From Rhodospirillum centenum SW (lineage in GTDB: Bacteria > Pseudomonadota > Alphaproteobacteria > Azospirillales > Azospirillaceae): DNA of 64,000 bases. The position numbers and the translations under genes were made by a program. Under the pieces are notes generated by a model. That model was given only the letters and a program-made list of their open reading frames with translations. It did not search any database and was not told the DNA's origin. The stretch's first letter is position 1, and every line of letters starts with the position of its first letter. This document shows, piece after piece, positions 9,115 through 18,066 of this stretch. The stretch covers positions 2,376,501 through 2,440,500 of the forward strand of contig NC_011420.2 of assembly GCF_000016185.1 (NCBI RefSeq). The letters are read 5' to 3'.

Positions 9115-9663
9115 TCACGCCGGCCCGTAGATCTCATCCAGGGTGATCCCGCCGGGGACCGTGGCGAGCGGCACCTGCCCGTCACCGATGACATCGCGGG
9201 TCAGCCAGCCCTCCGGCACGCGGGAGACAAGCTGGACATGACGGCGCTCGGCGTCGATCAGCAGGATTTCGCGCAGGCCGGGGATCGTCATGTAGTCCGG
9301 CACCTTCTGTCCGCGGTCATGCGCCTTGGTCGAGGGGGAGAGAATCTCCACCACCAGCACCGGGTCCACCACCCAGGGCGATCCCGCGGGCTGCGGCGCG
9401 CAGGAGACGGCGATGTCCGCCTCGTAGAAGGTGTCGTCCCGTCCGGGCAGCAGGATGCCGGCCTGTCCGGTCGGCTGGCAGGGCGGCGGCAGCCGCTCCA
9501 GCAGGCGGCGGCCGAGGCGGAGCATGATGCGGCCATGCTCGCCCGAAGGCGGCGCCATGGCCCGGAGCTTGCCGCCGACCAGTTCGTAGCGCAGGTCGGG
9601 CTCGCCCTCGTGGGCGAGGAACTCCGTCAGCGTAAGGCCCCGGTCGGCGGCGTGTCCCGGCAT
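9115..9663 (-). CDS. Uma2 family (DUF820) putative endonuclease
   Basis: This 182-residue protein matches Uma2/DUF820: TLTEFLAHEGEPDLRYELV at the N-terminus, then EADIAVS and DPVLVVEILSPSTKAHDRGQK, the PD-(D/E)xK-like active site with Asp, Glu and Lys, and a C-terminal ITLDEIYG. Members are plentiful in some bacteria and are often near mobile DNA, but their role is unproven. I start at the ATG at 9663 because GGGAGGGA lies just upstream; an in-frame ATG at 9783 would add 40 low-quality residues. It points away from pheS. The last codons are followed by a 17-bp tandem repeat of its own 3' end. Confidence 0.85.
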   Translation of the reverse strand: MPGHAADRGLTLTEFLAHEGEPDLRYELVGGKLRAMAPPSGEHGRIMLRLGRRLLERLPPPCQPTGQAGILLPGRDDTFYEADIAVSCAPQPAGSPWVVDPVLVVEILSPSTKAHDRGQKVPDYMTIPGLREILLIDAERRHVQLVSRVPEGWLTRDVIGDGQVPLATVPGGITLDEIYGPA

Positions 9664-9800
9664 CGGTCCCTCCCCGCTCCCTGTTCCTGCCGGGCAAGGA
9701 TGCGGCGTGGCGTCCTGGGTTGCAAGGGACGGGCTGGCCTCCGGCCGCCCGCATGCGCTAAACACGCCTGTCAACGCGCTCAACCGACAAGACGCCGACC

Positions 9801-10877
9801 ATGACCGCCCTCGCCGAACTCACCGCCGACCTGCTCGCCGCCGTGGAGGCGGCCCCCGACCTGCCCGCCCTGGAAGAGGCGCGGGTGGCGGCGCTGGGCA
9901 AGAAGGGCCGCATCACCGCCATGATGGGCGACATGCGCAGCCTCACCCCGGAGGAGCGCAAGGAGCGCGGCCAGCAGCTCAACGCGCTGAAGGACCGGGT
10001 GGCCGAGGCGATCGAGGCCCGCCGCACCGTGCTGAAGAAAGAGGCGCTGGCGCAGCGGCTGGAGGCGGAGCGGATCGATGTCACCCTGCCCGTCCGGCCG
10101 GAGGCCGAGGGCCGCATCCACCCGATCAGCCAGACCATCGACGAGATCATCGCCATCTTCGCCTCGATGGGATTCACGGTGGCGGAAGGCCCGGACATCG
10201 AGAGTGATTTCCACAACTTCACGGCCCTGAACATCCCGCCGGAGCATCCCGCCCGGCAGATGCACGACACCTTCTACCTGCCGCCGGCCGGCGACGGCGC
10301 GGCGCGGGTGCTGCGCACCCACACGAGCCCGGTGCAGATCCGCACCATGCTCCAGGAGAAGCCGCCGATCCGCATCATCGCGCCGGGCCGCACCTACCGC
10401 TCCGACTACGACCAGACCCACACCCCGATGTTCCATCAGGTGGAGGCGCTGGTGATCGGGGAGGACATCAACATGGGCCACCTCAAGGGCTGCATCCTGG
10501 AGTTCGCCCGCGCCTTCTTCCAGGTGGACGATCTGCCGGTGCGTTTCCGCCCCAGCTTCTTCCCCTTCACGGAGCCGAGCGCCGAGGTGGACATCGGCTG
10601 CTCGCGCAAGGGCGGGGAGCTGAAGATCGGCAACCACGGCGACTGGCTGGAGATCATGGGCTCCGGCATGGTCCACCCGAAGGTGCTGGAGAACTGCGGC
10701 CTGGACCCGGCGCGCTGGCAGGGCTTCGCCTTCGGCATGGGGATCGAGCGCATCGCCATGCTGAAATACGGCATCCCCGACCTGCGCACCTTCTTCGAGG
10801 CCGACCTGCGCTGGCTGAAGCACTACGGCTTCGTGCCGCTGGACATGCCCAACCTGGCCCAGGGCCTGACGCGCTGA
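9801..10877 (+). CDS. pheS: Phenylalanine--tRNA ligase alpha subunit
   Basis: This 358-residue protein is the catalytic alpha chain of the alpha2-beta2 enzyme that charges tRNA-Phe. The N-terminal coiled coil (residues about 1-90) binds tRNA. The class II synthetase core follows, with [10 protein letters not shown], motif 2 around [30 protein letters not shown], and motif 3 [18 protein letters not shown]. Length and end are normal. Unusually, the beta-subunit gene is not directly next; a toxin-antitoxin pair and a strong palindrome intervene. Confidence 0.98.
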   Translation: MTALAELTADLLAAVEAAPDLPALEEARVAALGKKGRITAMMGDMRSLTPEERKERGQQLNALKDRVAEAIEARRTVLKKEALAQRLEAERIDVTLPVRPEAEGRIHPISQTIDEIIAIFASMGFTVAEGPDIESDFHNFTALNIPPEHPARQMHDTFYLPPAGDGAARVLRTHTSPVQIRTMLQEKPPIRIIAPGRTYRSDYDQTHTPMFHQVEALVIGEDINMGHLKGCILEFARAFFQVDDLPVRFRPSFFPFTEPSAEVDIGCSRKGGELKIGNHGDWLEIMGSGMVHPKVLENCGLDPARWQGFAFGMGIERIAMLKYGIPDLRTFFEADLRWLKHYGFVPLDMPNLAQGLTR

Positions 10878-10879
10878 GG

Positions 10880-10915
10880 CCGCGGGCGCGCTACTTGAAC
10901 GTAGTGCGCCCGCGG
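10880..10915. repeat. Near-perfect 14-bp inverted repeat after pheS
   Basis: Arms CCGCGGGCGCGCTA and TAGTGCGCCCGCGG pair with one mismatch around an 8-base loop, starting 3 bases past the pheS stop. No T-tract follows, so it could be a terminator or attenuator, or an operator for the toxin-antitoxin genes that start 50 bases later. Confidence 0.7.
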
Positions 10916-10964
10916 ACTACCCTGGTCCGGCACGGTCGGCAAGCGAAGCGGTCGGGAGGCTGCG

Positions 10965-11213
10965 ATGGCCCATCCGGTATCCGTCCGCCTGGACGACGCG
11001 GTCCAGGCCATCCTGGAGGATGCGGCGCGGGACCGCGGCGTCGGCCTCTCCACCTATCTGCGCGAACTGGCGGAGACGGAGGCGAAGCGGGTCCGGCGCG
11101 AGCGCATCCGCGCCCAGAGCCGGGCGGTGGCCGAGCACATCGCCCGCTCCGACGACGCCGCGGACTTCGTCCGCGACTGGACCAGCCCGACTCCGCCGGA
11201 GCGCCGGTCGTGA
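10965..11213 (+). CDS. Ribbon-helix-helix-type antitoxin (putative)
   Basis: The 82-residue protein starts MAHPVSVRLDDAVQAILEDA, a beta strand followed by two helices (RGVGLSTYLRELAETEAKRV), which is the pattern of MetJ/Arc-type ribbon-helix-helix DNA-binding domains. The remaining acidic, charged tail would wrap the toxin. The stop overlaps the toxin start (GTGA), typical of type II toxin-antitoxin operons. It is expected to repress its own operon, and the palindrome upstream is a candidate operator. Confidence 0.75.
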   Translation: MAHPVSVRLDDAVQAILEDAARDRGVGLSTYLRELAETEAKRVRRERIRAQSRAVAEHIARSDDAADFVRDWTSPTPPERRS

Positions 11214-11560
11214 CCCTGTCGCCCGGACAGATCGTCCTGGTGGACTGGCGCGATGCCCTGCCGAAGGAACCGAACAGGCGCCGCCCCGCCATCGTGGTGG
11301 AGGACGCCGACCTGTTCGATCCCGCCTATCCGAACGTCATCCTGGTACCGCTGACGGACGATCCCGGGCTTGCCATCCCCGATCTCTGTGTGGACATTCA
11401 GCCCAGTGCGGAGAACGGGTGCAGCAAGCCCTGCTTCGCCCTGGCGCACCATGTCACCACCACGTCGAAGCACCGCATCACGGTCACCGGCTCCCACGTC
11501 AGCGCATCCCAGCTTTCGCAGATCCGCCATCGCATCGCCCTGGCGATCGGTCTTGACTGA
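11210..11560 (+). CDS. PemK/MazF family toxin (putative)
   Basis: The 116-residue protein begins at a GTG that overlaps the antitoxin stop. LSPGQIVLVDWRD and RRRPAIVVEDADLF match the SH3-like barrel of MazF/PemK mRNA interferases, in which the RRP loop contributes to RNA cleavage. VILVPLTDDPGLAIPDLCVDI and the C-terminal SQLSQIRHRIALAIGLD complete the fold. It should cleave mRNA when the antitoxin is lost. The pair is inserted between pheS and pheT with about 50 bp to pheT. Confidence 0.8.
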   Translation: MTLSPGQIVLVDWRDALPKEPNRRRPAIVVEDADLFDPAYPNVILVPLTDDPGLAIPDLCVDIQPSAENGCSKPCFALAHHVTTTSKHRITVTGSHVSASQLSQIRHRIALAIGLD

Positions 11561-11614
11561 CCGACCGCCACCCCGGCCCCCTTCACCGACCCAGATCACA
11601 CGGACCACCTTCCG

Positions 11615-14035
11615 ATGAAATTCACCCTCTCCTGGCTGAAGGCGCACCTGGACACGGACGCGCCCTTGGACACCATCCTCGAGAAGCTCACCGCCCTCGG
11701 CCTGGAGGTGGAGGGGGTGGAGGACCCCGGCCGGGCGCTGGCGGCCTTCCGCATCGCGCATGTCGTCTCGGCGGAGAAGCATCCCGACGCCGACAAGCTG
11801 AAGCTCTGCCGGGTGGATGCCGGCACCGGCGCGCTGATCCAGGTGGTCTGCGGCGCGCCCAACGCGCGCACCGGGATGAAGAGCGTCTTCGCCCTGCCCG
11901 GCACGGTGATCCCGGTCACCGGCAAGGCGCTGGAGGTCGGCACCATCCGCGGGGTGGAGAGCCGGGGCATGCTCTGCTCCGAGCGCGAGCTGCTGCTGTC
12001 CGACGCGCATGAGGGCATCATCGACCTGCCGGCGGACGCGCCCGTGGGCATGGGCTATGCCGACTGGCGCGGGCTGAACGATCCGGTGATCGAGATCGCC
12101 CTGACGCCGGACCGGGTGGACTGCGCCGGGGTCCGCGGCATCGCCCGCGATCTGGCCGCCGCCGGGCTGGGTCGGCTGAAGCCGCTGGCCGCCGCCGCGG
12201 TGCCGGGCCGCTTCCCCGCCCCCGTCGCCGTCCGGCTGGAGACGCCGGGCTGCCGCCAGTTCGCCGCGCGCCTGATCCGCGGCGTCCGCAACGGCCCCTC
12301 GCCGCGCTGGTTGCAGGACCGGCTGCTGGCCGTGGGGCTGCGCCCGATCTCCGCCCTGGTGGACATCACCAACTTCTTCTCCCTGGACCAGGTGCGCCCG
12401 CTGCACGTCTTCGACGCCGCGAAGCTGTCGGGCGGGCTGGTGGTGCGCCCGACGGCGGAGGGCGACCGCTTCCTGGCCCTGAACGGCAAGGAGTACGTCA
12501 CGCCCGCCGGGCTGATCGGCATCTATGACGACGGGCTCCAGGGCGACGGCGCCCTGGTCTCGCTCGCCGGCGTCATGGGCGGCGAGACGACGGGCGTCAC
12601 CGAGGCGACGACCGACGTGCTGCTGGAGGTCGCCCTGTTCGAGCCGACCCTGGTGGCCGAGGCCGGCCGCCGCCTGGGCATCGACAGCGACGCCCGCTAC
12701 CGCTTCGAGCGCGGCGTGGACCCGGCCTCGGTGCTGCCGGCGGTGGAGCAGGCCACGGCCATGATCCTGGAACTGTGCGGCGGCGAGCCGGGCGAGACCT
12801 TCCTGGCCGGCGCCGAGCCGGACTGGCGCCGCACCCTGACGCTCCGCCCGTCGCGCGTGGGCCATCTGGGCGGCGTGGACGTGCCGGAGGAGGAGCAGGT
12901 CCGCATCCTGGAGGCGCTGGGCTTCCAGGTCACCCGCGAGAAGGATTTCGGCCCCGCCGGCCGGCTGGTCTGCCAGCCGCCGTCCTGGCGCCTGGATGTC
13001 CATGGCGAGGCCGATCTGGTGGAGGAGGTGCTGCGCGTCCACGGCTTCGAGCACATCCCGGCGACGCCCCTGCCGCGCGAGGCGGGCACGCCGAAGCCGG
13101 CGCTCGCCGCCGGCCAGCGCCGCACCGCCAATGCCCGCCGGGCGCTGGCCGGGCGCGGCCTGCTGGAGGCGGTGACCTGGAGCTTCGTCTCCCCCGCCCA
13201 TGCCGGCCTGTTCGGGCAGGTGCCGGACGGCCTGAAGCTGCTGAACCCGATCAGCGCCGACCTCGCCGTGATGCGGCCCTCGGCCCTGATCGGGCTGTTG
13301 CAGGCGGCCGGCCGCAACGCCGCCAAGGGTTTCCCCGACGTCGGCCTGTTCGAGCTGGGTGCCGCCTTCCGCGACGGCAGCGAGAAGGGGCAGGATCTGG
13401 TGGCCGCCGGCGTGCGCGCCGGGGCCGCGGTGCCGCGCAACTGGGCCAAGGGCGAGCGCCCGGTGGACGCCTTCGACGCCAAGGCCGACGCGCTGGCGGC
13501 GCTGGAGGCGGCGGGGGCGCCGGTCGCCAACCTCCAGGTCACGCGGGACGCGCCGGACTGGTACCACCCCGGCCGGTCGGGCTGCCTGCGCCTGGGGGCC
13601 GCGGTGCTGGCCCGCTTCGGCGAGATCCATCCCGCCGTGCTGGAGGCGATGGAGGTGACGGGCCCGGTGGTCGGCTTCGAGGTGTTCCTGGAGGCCGTGC
13701 CCCAGCCCAAGAAGAAGCCCGGCACGGCGAAGCCGCTGCTGGAGCTGCCGCCCTTCCAGCCGCTGGAGCGCGACTTCGCCTTCGTCGTCGATCAGGCGGT
13801 GGAGGCGGACCGGCTGGTGCGCGCCGCCAAGGGCGCGGACAAGGCACTGATCACGCGGGTGCAGGTGTTCGACGTCTACCAGGGCCAGGGCGTGGAGCCC
13901 GGCCGCAAGTCCGTCGCCCTGTCGGTCACGCTCCAGCCGGTGGAGAAGACCCTGACCGACGCGGAGATCGAGGCGGTGGCGGGCAAGGTCGTCGCCGCCG
14001 TGACCAAGGCGACCGGGGCCGCCCTGAGGGGCTGA
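11615..14035 (+). CDS. pheT: Phenylalanine--tRNA ligase beta subunit
   Basis: The 806-residue beta chain has all expected parts: the N-terminal EMAP-like tRNA-binding fold (AHVVSAEKHPDADKLKLCRV), B3/B4 editing domain, B5, the catalytic-like core (YRFERGVDP) and the C-terminal ferredoxin-fold anticodon-binding domain (FQPLERDFAFVVD). It completes the enzyme with PheS. The start ATG at 11615 begins the conserved MKFTLSWLK. A GC hairpin follows the stop. The gene is intact despite separation from pheS by the toxin-antitoxin insertion. Confidence 0.98.
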   Translation: MKFTLSWLKAHLDTDAPLDTILEKLTALGLEVEGVEDPGRALAAFRIAHVVSAEKHPDADKLKLCRVDAGTGALIQVVCGAPNARTGMKSVFALPGTVIPVTGKALEVGTIRGVESRGMLCSERELLLSDAHEGIIDLPADAPVGMGYADWRGLNDPVIEIALTPDRVDCAGVRGIARDLAAAGLGRLKPLAAAAVPGRFPAPVAVRLETPGCRQFAARLIRGVRNGPSPRWLQDRLLAVGLRPISALVDITNFFSLDQVRPLHVFDAAKLSGGLVVRPTAEGDRFLALNGKEYVTPAGLIGIYDDGLQGDGALVSLAGVMGGETTGVTEATTDVLLEVALFEPTLVAEAGRRLGIDSDARYRFERGVDPASVLPAVEQATAMILELCGGEPGETFLAGAEPDWRRTLTLRPSRVGHLGGVDVPEEEQVRILEALGFQVTREKDFGPAGRLVCQPPSWRLDVHGEADLVEEVLRVHGFEHIPATPLPREAGTPKPALAAGQRRTANARRALAGRGLLEAVTWSFVSPAHAGLFGQVPDGLKLLNPISADLAVMRPSALIGLLQAAGRNAAKGFPDVGLFELGAAFRDGSEKGQDLVAAGVRAGAAVPRNWAKGERPVDAFDAKADALAALEAAGAPVANLQVTRDAPDWYHPGRSGCLRLGAAVLARFGEIHPAVLEAMEVTGPVVGFEVFLEAVPQPKKKPGTAKPLLELPPFQPLERDFAFVVDQAVEADRLVRAAKGADKALITRVQVFDVYQGQGVEPGRKSVALSVTLQPVEKTLTDAEIEAVAGKVVAAVTKATGAALRG

Positions 14036-14058
14036 GGCCCGCAACGGCCTCCGGTCCA

Positions 14059-14104
14059 GGGGAGCCCGCGTCCGGCGGTCGCCGTCGGGGCGCGGGCTAC
14101 CCCC
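14059..14104 (+). terminator. GC-rich hairpin after pheT
   Basis: GGGGAGCCCGCG pairs with CGCGGGCTACCCC across about 20 bases, 24 bases past the pheT stop. A run of C rather than T follows, so termination is likely but not certain. Confidence 0.5.
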
Positions 14105-14233
14105 TCTGCGCTGTCCGCCCGGCGGTGGTAACCGGCCCGTCGGCTTGAGGCGATTCATCTATTCGAAATACTTGATGGACAAGAGGTCCGTCCGGGGAAA
14201 CCCGGATCGGACCGACCATCAGACAGGGAATGG

Positions 14234-15928
14234 ATGAACGCCATGCGGTTCCGCGATCTGCCTACCGTCCAGAAGCTGCTCGTTCCCCTGGTGCTGATGG
14301 GGTTGCTCACCCTTGCCGTCTCGGCCTACGCCCTGGCGCAGATGCGGACCGTGGGCACCGAGTACCAGGAATTGGTGGACCGCGAGGCGGCGGCGATCCA
14401 GACGATCCTGCGCGCCAACCAGATGGCCGAGCAGATCGGCCGGGTCTCCTTCACCCTGGTGGCGGAGTCGGACAGCTTCATCCTGGAGGGGCTGAAGGAC
14501 GAGCTGGATCTGAAGGCCGCCACCCTGAGCGGACTGCTGGCCCAGGCCACCACGCTGGCGCCGGATTTCGCCAACGACCTGGCCCTGGTGGACCGCGACT
14601 TCGTGGCCATGGAGGAGACCATCGAGAAGGCGCGGCAGACGGCCCTGACCGGCAAGGTCGAGGAGGCCGGGCGCCTGTTGGTGGACTTCGTCGATCCGCG
14701 CCTGACCGACGGGCTGGACCGGCTGGAGGGCGTCACCAGGGAGCTGGACGCGCGGCTGGAGGCGGGAACGGCCATGGCGGCCCGGCGCTACGACCGGGCG
14801 CTCTGGGTGACCCTGGCGGTCGGGCTGGCCGGCACCGTCCTGTTCATGGCGCTGGCCGTCTGGATGGCGGTGGCGAACGTCTCCCGCCCGTTGCAGCGGA
14901 TCGTCGCCATCATGACCCGGCTGGCCGGCGGCGACCTGTCCGTGCGGGTCGAAGGCGACGACCGCCGCGACGAGATCGGCGCCACCGCCAAGGCCGTGCG
15001 GGTGTTCCAGCAGTCCATGCTGGACGCGGCCCGCCTGCGCGAGGAACAGACCGCGCTGGAGGCCCGGACGGAGGCCGAGAAGCGCACCGCCCGCGGCCGG
15101 CTGGCCGACGAGTTCGAGAGCGCCATGCAGGCGGTGGTGGAGGGCATCGCCGGGTCCGCCCGGCACCTGCGCGAGACGGCGGAGGGGCTGTCCGCCGTGG
15201 CGGCGGAGACCAACGACCAGACCGCGGCCGTCGCGGGCGCCGCCGAGCAGGCGGCCGGCAACGTCAACACCGTGGCCGCCGCCGCGGAGGAACTGTCCAG
15301 CTCGATCCGGGAGATCGCCCGCCGCGTGGCGGAGAGCGCCGCCATCGCGGATTCGGCCGTGTCGGAGGCCGAACGCTCCAACGCCACCGTCGCCGGGCTG
15401 GTGGACGCCTCCCGCCGGATCGGGGAGGTGGTGAAGCTGATCAACGACATCGCCAGCCAGACCAACCTGCTGGCGCTGAACGCGACGATCGAGGCCGCCC
15501 GTGCCGGGGAGGCGGGCAAGGGCTTCGCCGTCGTCGCCGGGGAGGTGAAGAATCTCGCCACCCAGACGGCCAAGGCGACGGAGGAGATCGGCAGCCAGAT
15601 CGCCGACATGCAGGCCGCCGCCGGCAGCGCCGCGGACGCCATCCGCGGTGTCGGCGGCACCATCGGCCGGATCAGCGAGATCGTCACCACCATCGCCTCC
15701 GCCGTCGAACAGCAGGGGGCGGCAACGCAGGAGATCGCCAGCAGCGTCGCCCAGGCCGCCGCCGGCACCAGCGACGTCAGCAGCACCATCGGCGACGTCA
15801 CCCGCGCCGCGGCCCGCACCGGCACCCTGGCCGGCGACGTGCTGGGGGCCGCGCAGACGCTGGTGGCCGACGCCGACCGGCTGCGCCGCGACGTGTCCGG
15901 CTTCGCCTCCCGGGTACGGGTCGGCTGA
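14234..15928 (+). CDS. Methyl-accepting chemotaxis protein
   Basis: This 564-residue chemoreceptor has a membrane segment near residues 13-36, a periplasmic four-helix-type sensor of about 150 residues, a second membrane segment near 189-212, a HAMP linker ([20 protein letters not shown]), and a long helical signalling domain. The hairpin tip [20 protein letters not shown] (near residues 400-420) is where CheA and CheW bind. There is no C-terminal pentapeptide for methylation enzymes. Its ligand is unknown. It stands alone; no che genes are in the window. A small protein at 32778-33230 resembles this tip. Confidence 0.95.
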   Translation: MNAMRFRDLPTVQKLLVPLVLMGLLTLAVSAYALAQMRTVGTEYQELVDREAAAIQTILRANQMAEQIGRVSFTLVAESDSFILEGLKDELDLKAATLSGLLAQATTLAPDFANDLALVDRDFVAMEETIEKARQTALTGKVEEAGRLLVDFVDPRLTDGLDRLEGVTRELDARLEAGTAMAARRYDRALWVTLAVGLAGTVLFMALAVWMAVANVSRPLQRIVAIMTRLAGGDLSVRVEGDDRRDEIGATAKAVRVFQQSMLDAARLREEQTALEARTEAEKRTARGRLADEFESAMQAVVEGIAGSARHLRETAEGLSAVAAETNDQTAAVAGAAEQAAGNVNTVAAAAEELSSSIREIARRVAESAAIADSAVSEAERSNATVAGLVDASRRIGEVVKLINDIASQTNLLALNATIEAARAGEAGKGFAVVAGEVKNLATQTAKATEEIGSQIADMQAAAGSAADAIRGVGGTIGRISEIVTTIASAVEQQGAATQEIASSVAQAAAGTSDVSSTIGDVTRAAARTGTLAGDVLGAAQTLVADADRLRRDVSGFASRVRVG

Positions 15929-16016
15929 ACCGGGGCAGCGCGGGCGGAGGATACGCCGGAGGGGGTGGCGCGACGGGTGGGGGCACCGACCCCGCCCGTC
16001 CCGTGTTGTTCCCGGC

Positions 16017-17210
16017 ATGTGGATGTCCGAGACAGCGGCGGCCCCTGCCCAGGCCGCCCCCCAGGCCGCCCCCCAGGCCGCCGGCCCCCGCCCCGCGCCT
16101 GCCGCGGCCCGGCCCGCGCGCCCTGGTCCCGCCGTCGCGTCCGGTGCCGGAGCCCCGGCCCGGGGGCCGTCCTTCCTGCCCTATATCCACACGCTGCGCG
16201 GCATCGCCATCCTGTTCATCGTCGCCAGCCACTGCTTCGCCGTGTTCGACTGGAGCGGGGCGCCGTGGAGTTTCCGTATCCTGGACGTGGTGACGACGAA
16301 CGGAACGGTGATGTTCGTCTTCATCTCCGGCTTCCTGTTCCAGCACCTGTCGGACCGCTTCAGCGTCCGCCGCTATCTGGGCGCCAAGCTGCGCTACGTG
16401 ATCCTGCCCTATCTGGTGGTCTCGCTGCCCGCGCTCGCCTTCCGGATCGGGACCCGGAGCGGCATCAACGGGCTGCCGGACGGGATCTACGACTGGAACC
16501 CGGTGCTCCAGGTGCTCTGGTTCCTGGGCACCGGAGCGCATCTCGGGCCGCTCTGGTTCATTCCGGTGATCGCACTGTTCTATCTGGCCGCCCCGGCGCT
16601 GCTCTGGATCGACCGGCGGCCGGCGCTCTACGGGCTGCTGCCCCTGCTGCTGCTGGCCGGCAGCTTCGTCCACCGGCCGGAATTCAACATGCAGCCGCTG
16701 CACGCCGCCCTGCACCTGCTGCCGGCCTACATGGCGGGCATGGCATTCAGCCGCTTCCGCGATCCGATCCAGGAGATGCTGGCACCGCGGCTGGTGTGGC
16801 TGTCTGCCCTGTGGCTTGCCCTGGTGGCGGCGCATGTCGGGTTCGTGGAGAACACCGGCCTCGTCTATGTGAAGGAGTTCCTGGGGCCGGACAGTCTGGC
16901 GGTGGAATGGACCTATTTCCAGAAGCTGCTGCTGATGGCAGTGCTGATCGTCGGCTTCCGCCGCTACGGCAGCCGGGTGCCGCATCACTGGTTCGACGCC
17001 CTGGCGGTCAACAGCTTCGCCGTGTTCTTCATCCACGGCTACCTGACATTGACGGCCGACCGGCTGGTGCTCTGGAACGGCATCGTGATCCCCGGCAGCG
17101 TGCCGGGCTTCCTGGCCTTCCTCTTCCTGGTCACGGCCGTCAGCATCCTGATCGCCCGGGCGGTCCGGCTGGTGGCGGGACGGCACAGCCGGCTTCTTGT
17201 GGGAAGCTGA
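16017..17210 (+). CDS. Acyltransferase family 3 membrane protein
   Basis: About 397 residues. A Pro/Ala-rich cytoplasmic leader with three short repeats (PQAA, from CCCAGGCCGCC units) precedes IHTLRGIAILFIVASHC, the first membrane helix and catalytic His region of acyltransferase-3 (OafA-like) proteins. About ten hydrophobic segments follow. These enzymes move acyl groups onto sugars of lipopolysaccharide, glucans or other surface molecules. The start is ATG at 16017, with a second in-frame ATG at 16023. No sugar-synthesis genes adjoin it, so the substrate is open. Confidence 0.85.
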   Translation: MWMSETAAAPAQAAPQAAPQAAGPRPAPAAARPARPGPAVASGAGAPARGPSFLPYIHTLRGIAILFIVASHCFAVFDWSGAPWSFRILDVVTTNGTVMFVFISGFLFQHLSDRFSVRRYLGAKLRYVILPYLVVSLPALAFRIGTRSGINGLPDGIYDWNPVLQVLWFLGTGAHLGPLWFIPVIALFYLAAPALLWIDRRPALYGLLPLLLLAGSFVHRPEFNMQPLHAALHLLPAYMAGMAFSRFRDPIQEMLAPRLVWLSALWLALVAAHVGFVENTGLVYVKEFLGPDSLAVEWTYFQKLLLMAVLIVGFRRYGSRVPHHWFDALAVNSFAVFFIHGYLTLTADRLVLWNGIVIPGSVPGFLAFLFLVTAVSILIARAVRLVAGRHSRLLVGS

Positions 17211-17257
17211 GCCGCGCCGGAAGCGGGCCGCTGCACTGTCGCGGGGCCTGACCCGGC

Positions 17258-17986
17258 ATGGTAAGAGAAGGCCCCTTCGTCAGCCCGGACGTCTTCTTCA
17301 TGTTTGCGGAATTGACTGCCCTCGCGCAGGTCCTGTTCATCGACATCGTGCTGGCCGGCGACAATGCCATCGTCGTCGGCATGGCGGCCGCGGGCGTCGC
17401 CAAGTCGGAACGGCGCACCGTCATCTTCTGGGGCATCGCCGCGGCGGCGGTGCTGCGCATCCTGTTCGCGCTGCTGACCACCCATCTGCTGGCCATCATC
17501 GGGCTGACGCTCGCGGGCGGCATCCTGCTGCTCTGGGTCTGCTGGAAGCTGTGGCGCGAGATCGTCAGCCAGCGGGAGGAGCGGACCGGGGCGGCCGTCG
17601 TGGCCGAGGCGGAGGACGAGAGCACGAGCACCCCCCTGGCGGAGGCGCTGCCCGAGCACGCCACCAAGTCCCGCGGCGTCGCCATCCGGCAGATCGTCCT
17701 GGCCGACGTCTCCATGTCGCTGGACAACGTGCTGGCGGTGGCCGGTGCGGCGCACGACCATGAATGGGTGCTGGTGGTCGGGCTGGCCATGTCGGTGGTG
17801 CTGATGGGCGTGGCGGCGACCCTGATCGCCCGCCTGCTGGAGCGCCATCACTGGATCGCCTATATCGGCCTGGCCGTGATCCTCTACGTGGCGGTGTCCA
17901 TGATCTGGCTCGGCAGCTTCGAGGTGCTGGACGCCGTGGGCATGACCCACCCCGGGGTGGAGGGCGTGGCCCAGCCGGCCCCCTGA
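17258..17986 (+). CDS. TerC family integral membrane protein
   Basis: This 242-residue protein belongs to TerC: IVLAGDNAIVVGMAAAGV and the second repeat VLADVSMSLDNVLAVAGAA hold the paired acidic residues typical of the family, across about seven membrane helices. TerC proteins are linked to metal (for example manganese) homeostasis or tellurite resistance. An ATG at 17300 (MFAELTALAQVLFIDI) is an equally possible start; neither has a strong ribosome site. It faces the S10 peptidase gene and shares a hairpin terminator with it. Confidence 0.88.
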   Translation: MVREGPFVSPDVFFMFAELTALAQVLFIDIVLAGDNAIVVGMAAAGVAKSERRTVIFWGIAAAAVLRILFALLTTHLLAIIGLTLAGGILLLWVCWKLWREIVSQREERTGAAVVAEAEDESTSTPLAEALPEHATKSRGVAIRQIVLADVSMSLDNVLAVAGAAHDHEWVLVVGLAMSVVLMGVAATLIARLLERHHWIAYIGLAVILYVAVSMIWLGSFEVLDAVGMTHPGVEGVAQPAP

Positions 17987-18030
17987 GGACGCTTCCCTGA
18001 TCCCAGGGGGCGCCTCTCTGGCGACGCGAC

Positions 18031-18055
18031 GGGAGACGGGTCCGGCCCGTCTCCC
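18031..18055. terminator. Bidirectional terminator between terC-like and S10 genes
   Basis: A perfect 10-bp stem GGGAGACGGG/CCCGTCTCCC with a five-base loop lies in the 80-bp gap between two converging genes. It can serve both strands. Confidence 0.7.
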
Positions 18056-18066
18056 GGTTCCGGGGC

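Noticed and set aside
11054-14158. A 1034-codon minus-strand open frame over pheT
   Set aside because: It mirrors pheT in a GC-rich frame, has no recognisable domain, and conflicts with an essential gene.
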